DNA of 6,273 nucleotides, taken from Bacillota bacterium. GTDB lineage: Bacteria; Bacillota; Clostridia; Oscillospirales; Ruminococcaceae. The notes beneath the pieces were generated by a model. It did no database searches. It was not told where the DNA came from and saw nothing but the letters and a program-made list of their open reading frames with translations. The stretch covers positions 1-6,273 of the forward strand of contig JAEWNU010000021.1 in assembly GCA_023456995.1 (NCBI GenBank), written 5' to 3'. The position numbers and the translations under genes are program-made. Numbering within the stretch: position 1 is the stretch's first letter; the number at the start of each line of letters is the position of its first letter. Of this stretch, positions 5,908 to 6,273 are shown in pieces.

Positions 5908-5923
5908 TAGTTACATAAGTTAC
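5908..5923. promoter_or_regulatory. Candidate operator next to the regulator start
   Basis: TAGTTACATAAG (5908-5919) is the partner of the word in the dhaL promoter. It continues as a direct repeat GTTAC-ATAA-GTTAC (5910-5923), two copies nine bases apart. The position, at the probable 5' end of the regulator mRNA, suits autorepression. Confidence 0.4.
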
Positions 5924-5950
5924 TTTATCACACCATTGTTACAAATGCAA
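5924..5950 (-). promoter_or_regulatory. Weak candidate promoter for the regulator
   Basis: On the minus strand TGT-GATAAA (extended -10 type, GATAAA at 5929-5924) is preceded at 15 bases by TTGCAT (5950-5945). This would start transcription near 5917. Both boxes are poor. An alternative is the extended -10 TGC-GATAAT inside the palindrome (GATAAT at 5965-5960). Confidence 0.25.
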
Positions 5951-5951
5951 C

Positions 5952-5989
5952 ATTTATTGATTATCGCACAGGTGTGATAATCAATAAAT
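5952..5989. repeat. 38-bp near-perfect palindrome upstream of the regulator
   Basis: Two 18-base arms (5952-5969 and 5972-5989) with one mismatch and a two-base centre AG. The inner parts read TTATCGCAC and GTGTGATAA, the outer parts ATTTATTGA and TCAATAAAT. It lacks a T run on either strand, so it does not look like a terminator. It is probably a DNA operator for a dimeric or tetrameric regulator, most simply the adjacent SorC-type protein. Confidence 0.8.
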
Positions 5990-6273
5990 TGACCATTCAA
6001 AAAAGCGACAGTTTAAAAACAAGTCCTACTTAAACCTCAGTTTCAAACAAGATGCATAAAAGCCTTATTATTGCAAACCGTTTTAAACAGCGTTAGAATC
6101 ACTGTTTTTGTTTTACCTTGTTCTATGTATGCTTTGGTGATATTTTCTCACTGATTTTCACGTCAACATCAGCAATATAACTTAAATTAATGCGAAAATA
6201 AATTCCACGTATAAGCAACTTAACTATAATCTTTATTATAATTCTGTTATCTCGAACAATTGACATGCAGATT
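5990..6273. other. Gene-free AT-rich region at the right edge
   Basis: I see no supportable coding region, RNA gene or mobile element here; all frames are short. Isolated promoter-like words occur, for example TATAAT at 6225-6230 and an exact TTGACA at 6260-6265 on the plus strand. The latter may be the -35 of a gene beyond the window, but its -10 is out of view. Confidence 0.5.

Noticed and set aside
6071..6089. Catabolite-repression (cre)-like sequence TGCAAACCGTTTTAAACA
   Set aside because: The central CG is shifted by one base relative to the cre consensus, so the match fails at the key positions.
6100..6190. Possible relic of a coding gene on the minus strand near the right edge
   Set aside because: A short stretch reads like protein (VDVKISEKISPKHT) but stops at once and has no continuation in other frames, so it is not supportable.

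Overview
The window looks like a chromosomal accessory catabolic locus from a Gram-positive anaerobe, probably a Clostridia-type Firmicute. The evidence is near-consensus Shine-Dalgarno (SD) sites (AGGAGG, GGAGGG, GAGGTGA), use of GTG/TTG starts, clean Rho-independent terminators, AT-rich spacers between roughly half-GC coding regions, and the gene families present. The taxon is inferred from style only; there is no rRNA or marker gene.

Layout. At the left edge is the 3' part of a plus-strand glycerol dehydrogenase-family gene (2-1075), cut by the window start. It ends at a symmetric bidirectional terminator (1091-1118), where it meets a convergent minus-strand cluster. Read in its direction of transcription (right to left), that cluster is: a SorC/LsrR-type regulator (5898-4954) with its own terminator (4901-4946); a promoter near 4813-4840; dhaL (4770-4150); dhaK (4104-3106); an LsrF-family thiolase/aldolase (3092-2205); a 182-base gap with two hairpins; a DUF1097 membrane protein (2022-1492); and a compact VOC/glyoxalase-like protein (1462-1142). 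The last 375 bases (5899-6273) carry no gene but hold a striking 38-bp palindrome and repeated operator-like words upstream of the regulator.

How the genes may work together (inference). DhaK and DhaL together make a dihydroxyacetone-type kinase. LsrF enzymes act on a phosphorylated C5 diketone from autoinducer-2 (AI-2) breakdown, giving dihydroxyacetone phosphate and acetyl-CoA. LsrR-type SorC regulators usually sense phosphorylated sugars or phospho-AI-2. None of the standard AI-2 partners is present in the window: no FGGY kinase LsrK, no LsrG isomerase, no Lsr ABC transporter. A DhaKL kinase, a VOC enzyme and a six-helix DUF1097 membrane protein stand where those would be. The simplest reading is an inducible pathway that takes up (or exports), phosphorylates, rearranges and cleaves a small keto-polyol. 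The substrate may be AI-2/DPD or another deoxy- or branched keto-sugar, with GldA possibly feeding in the ketone from a polyol. The gene combination and the control region are the parts most worth following up.
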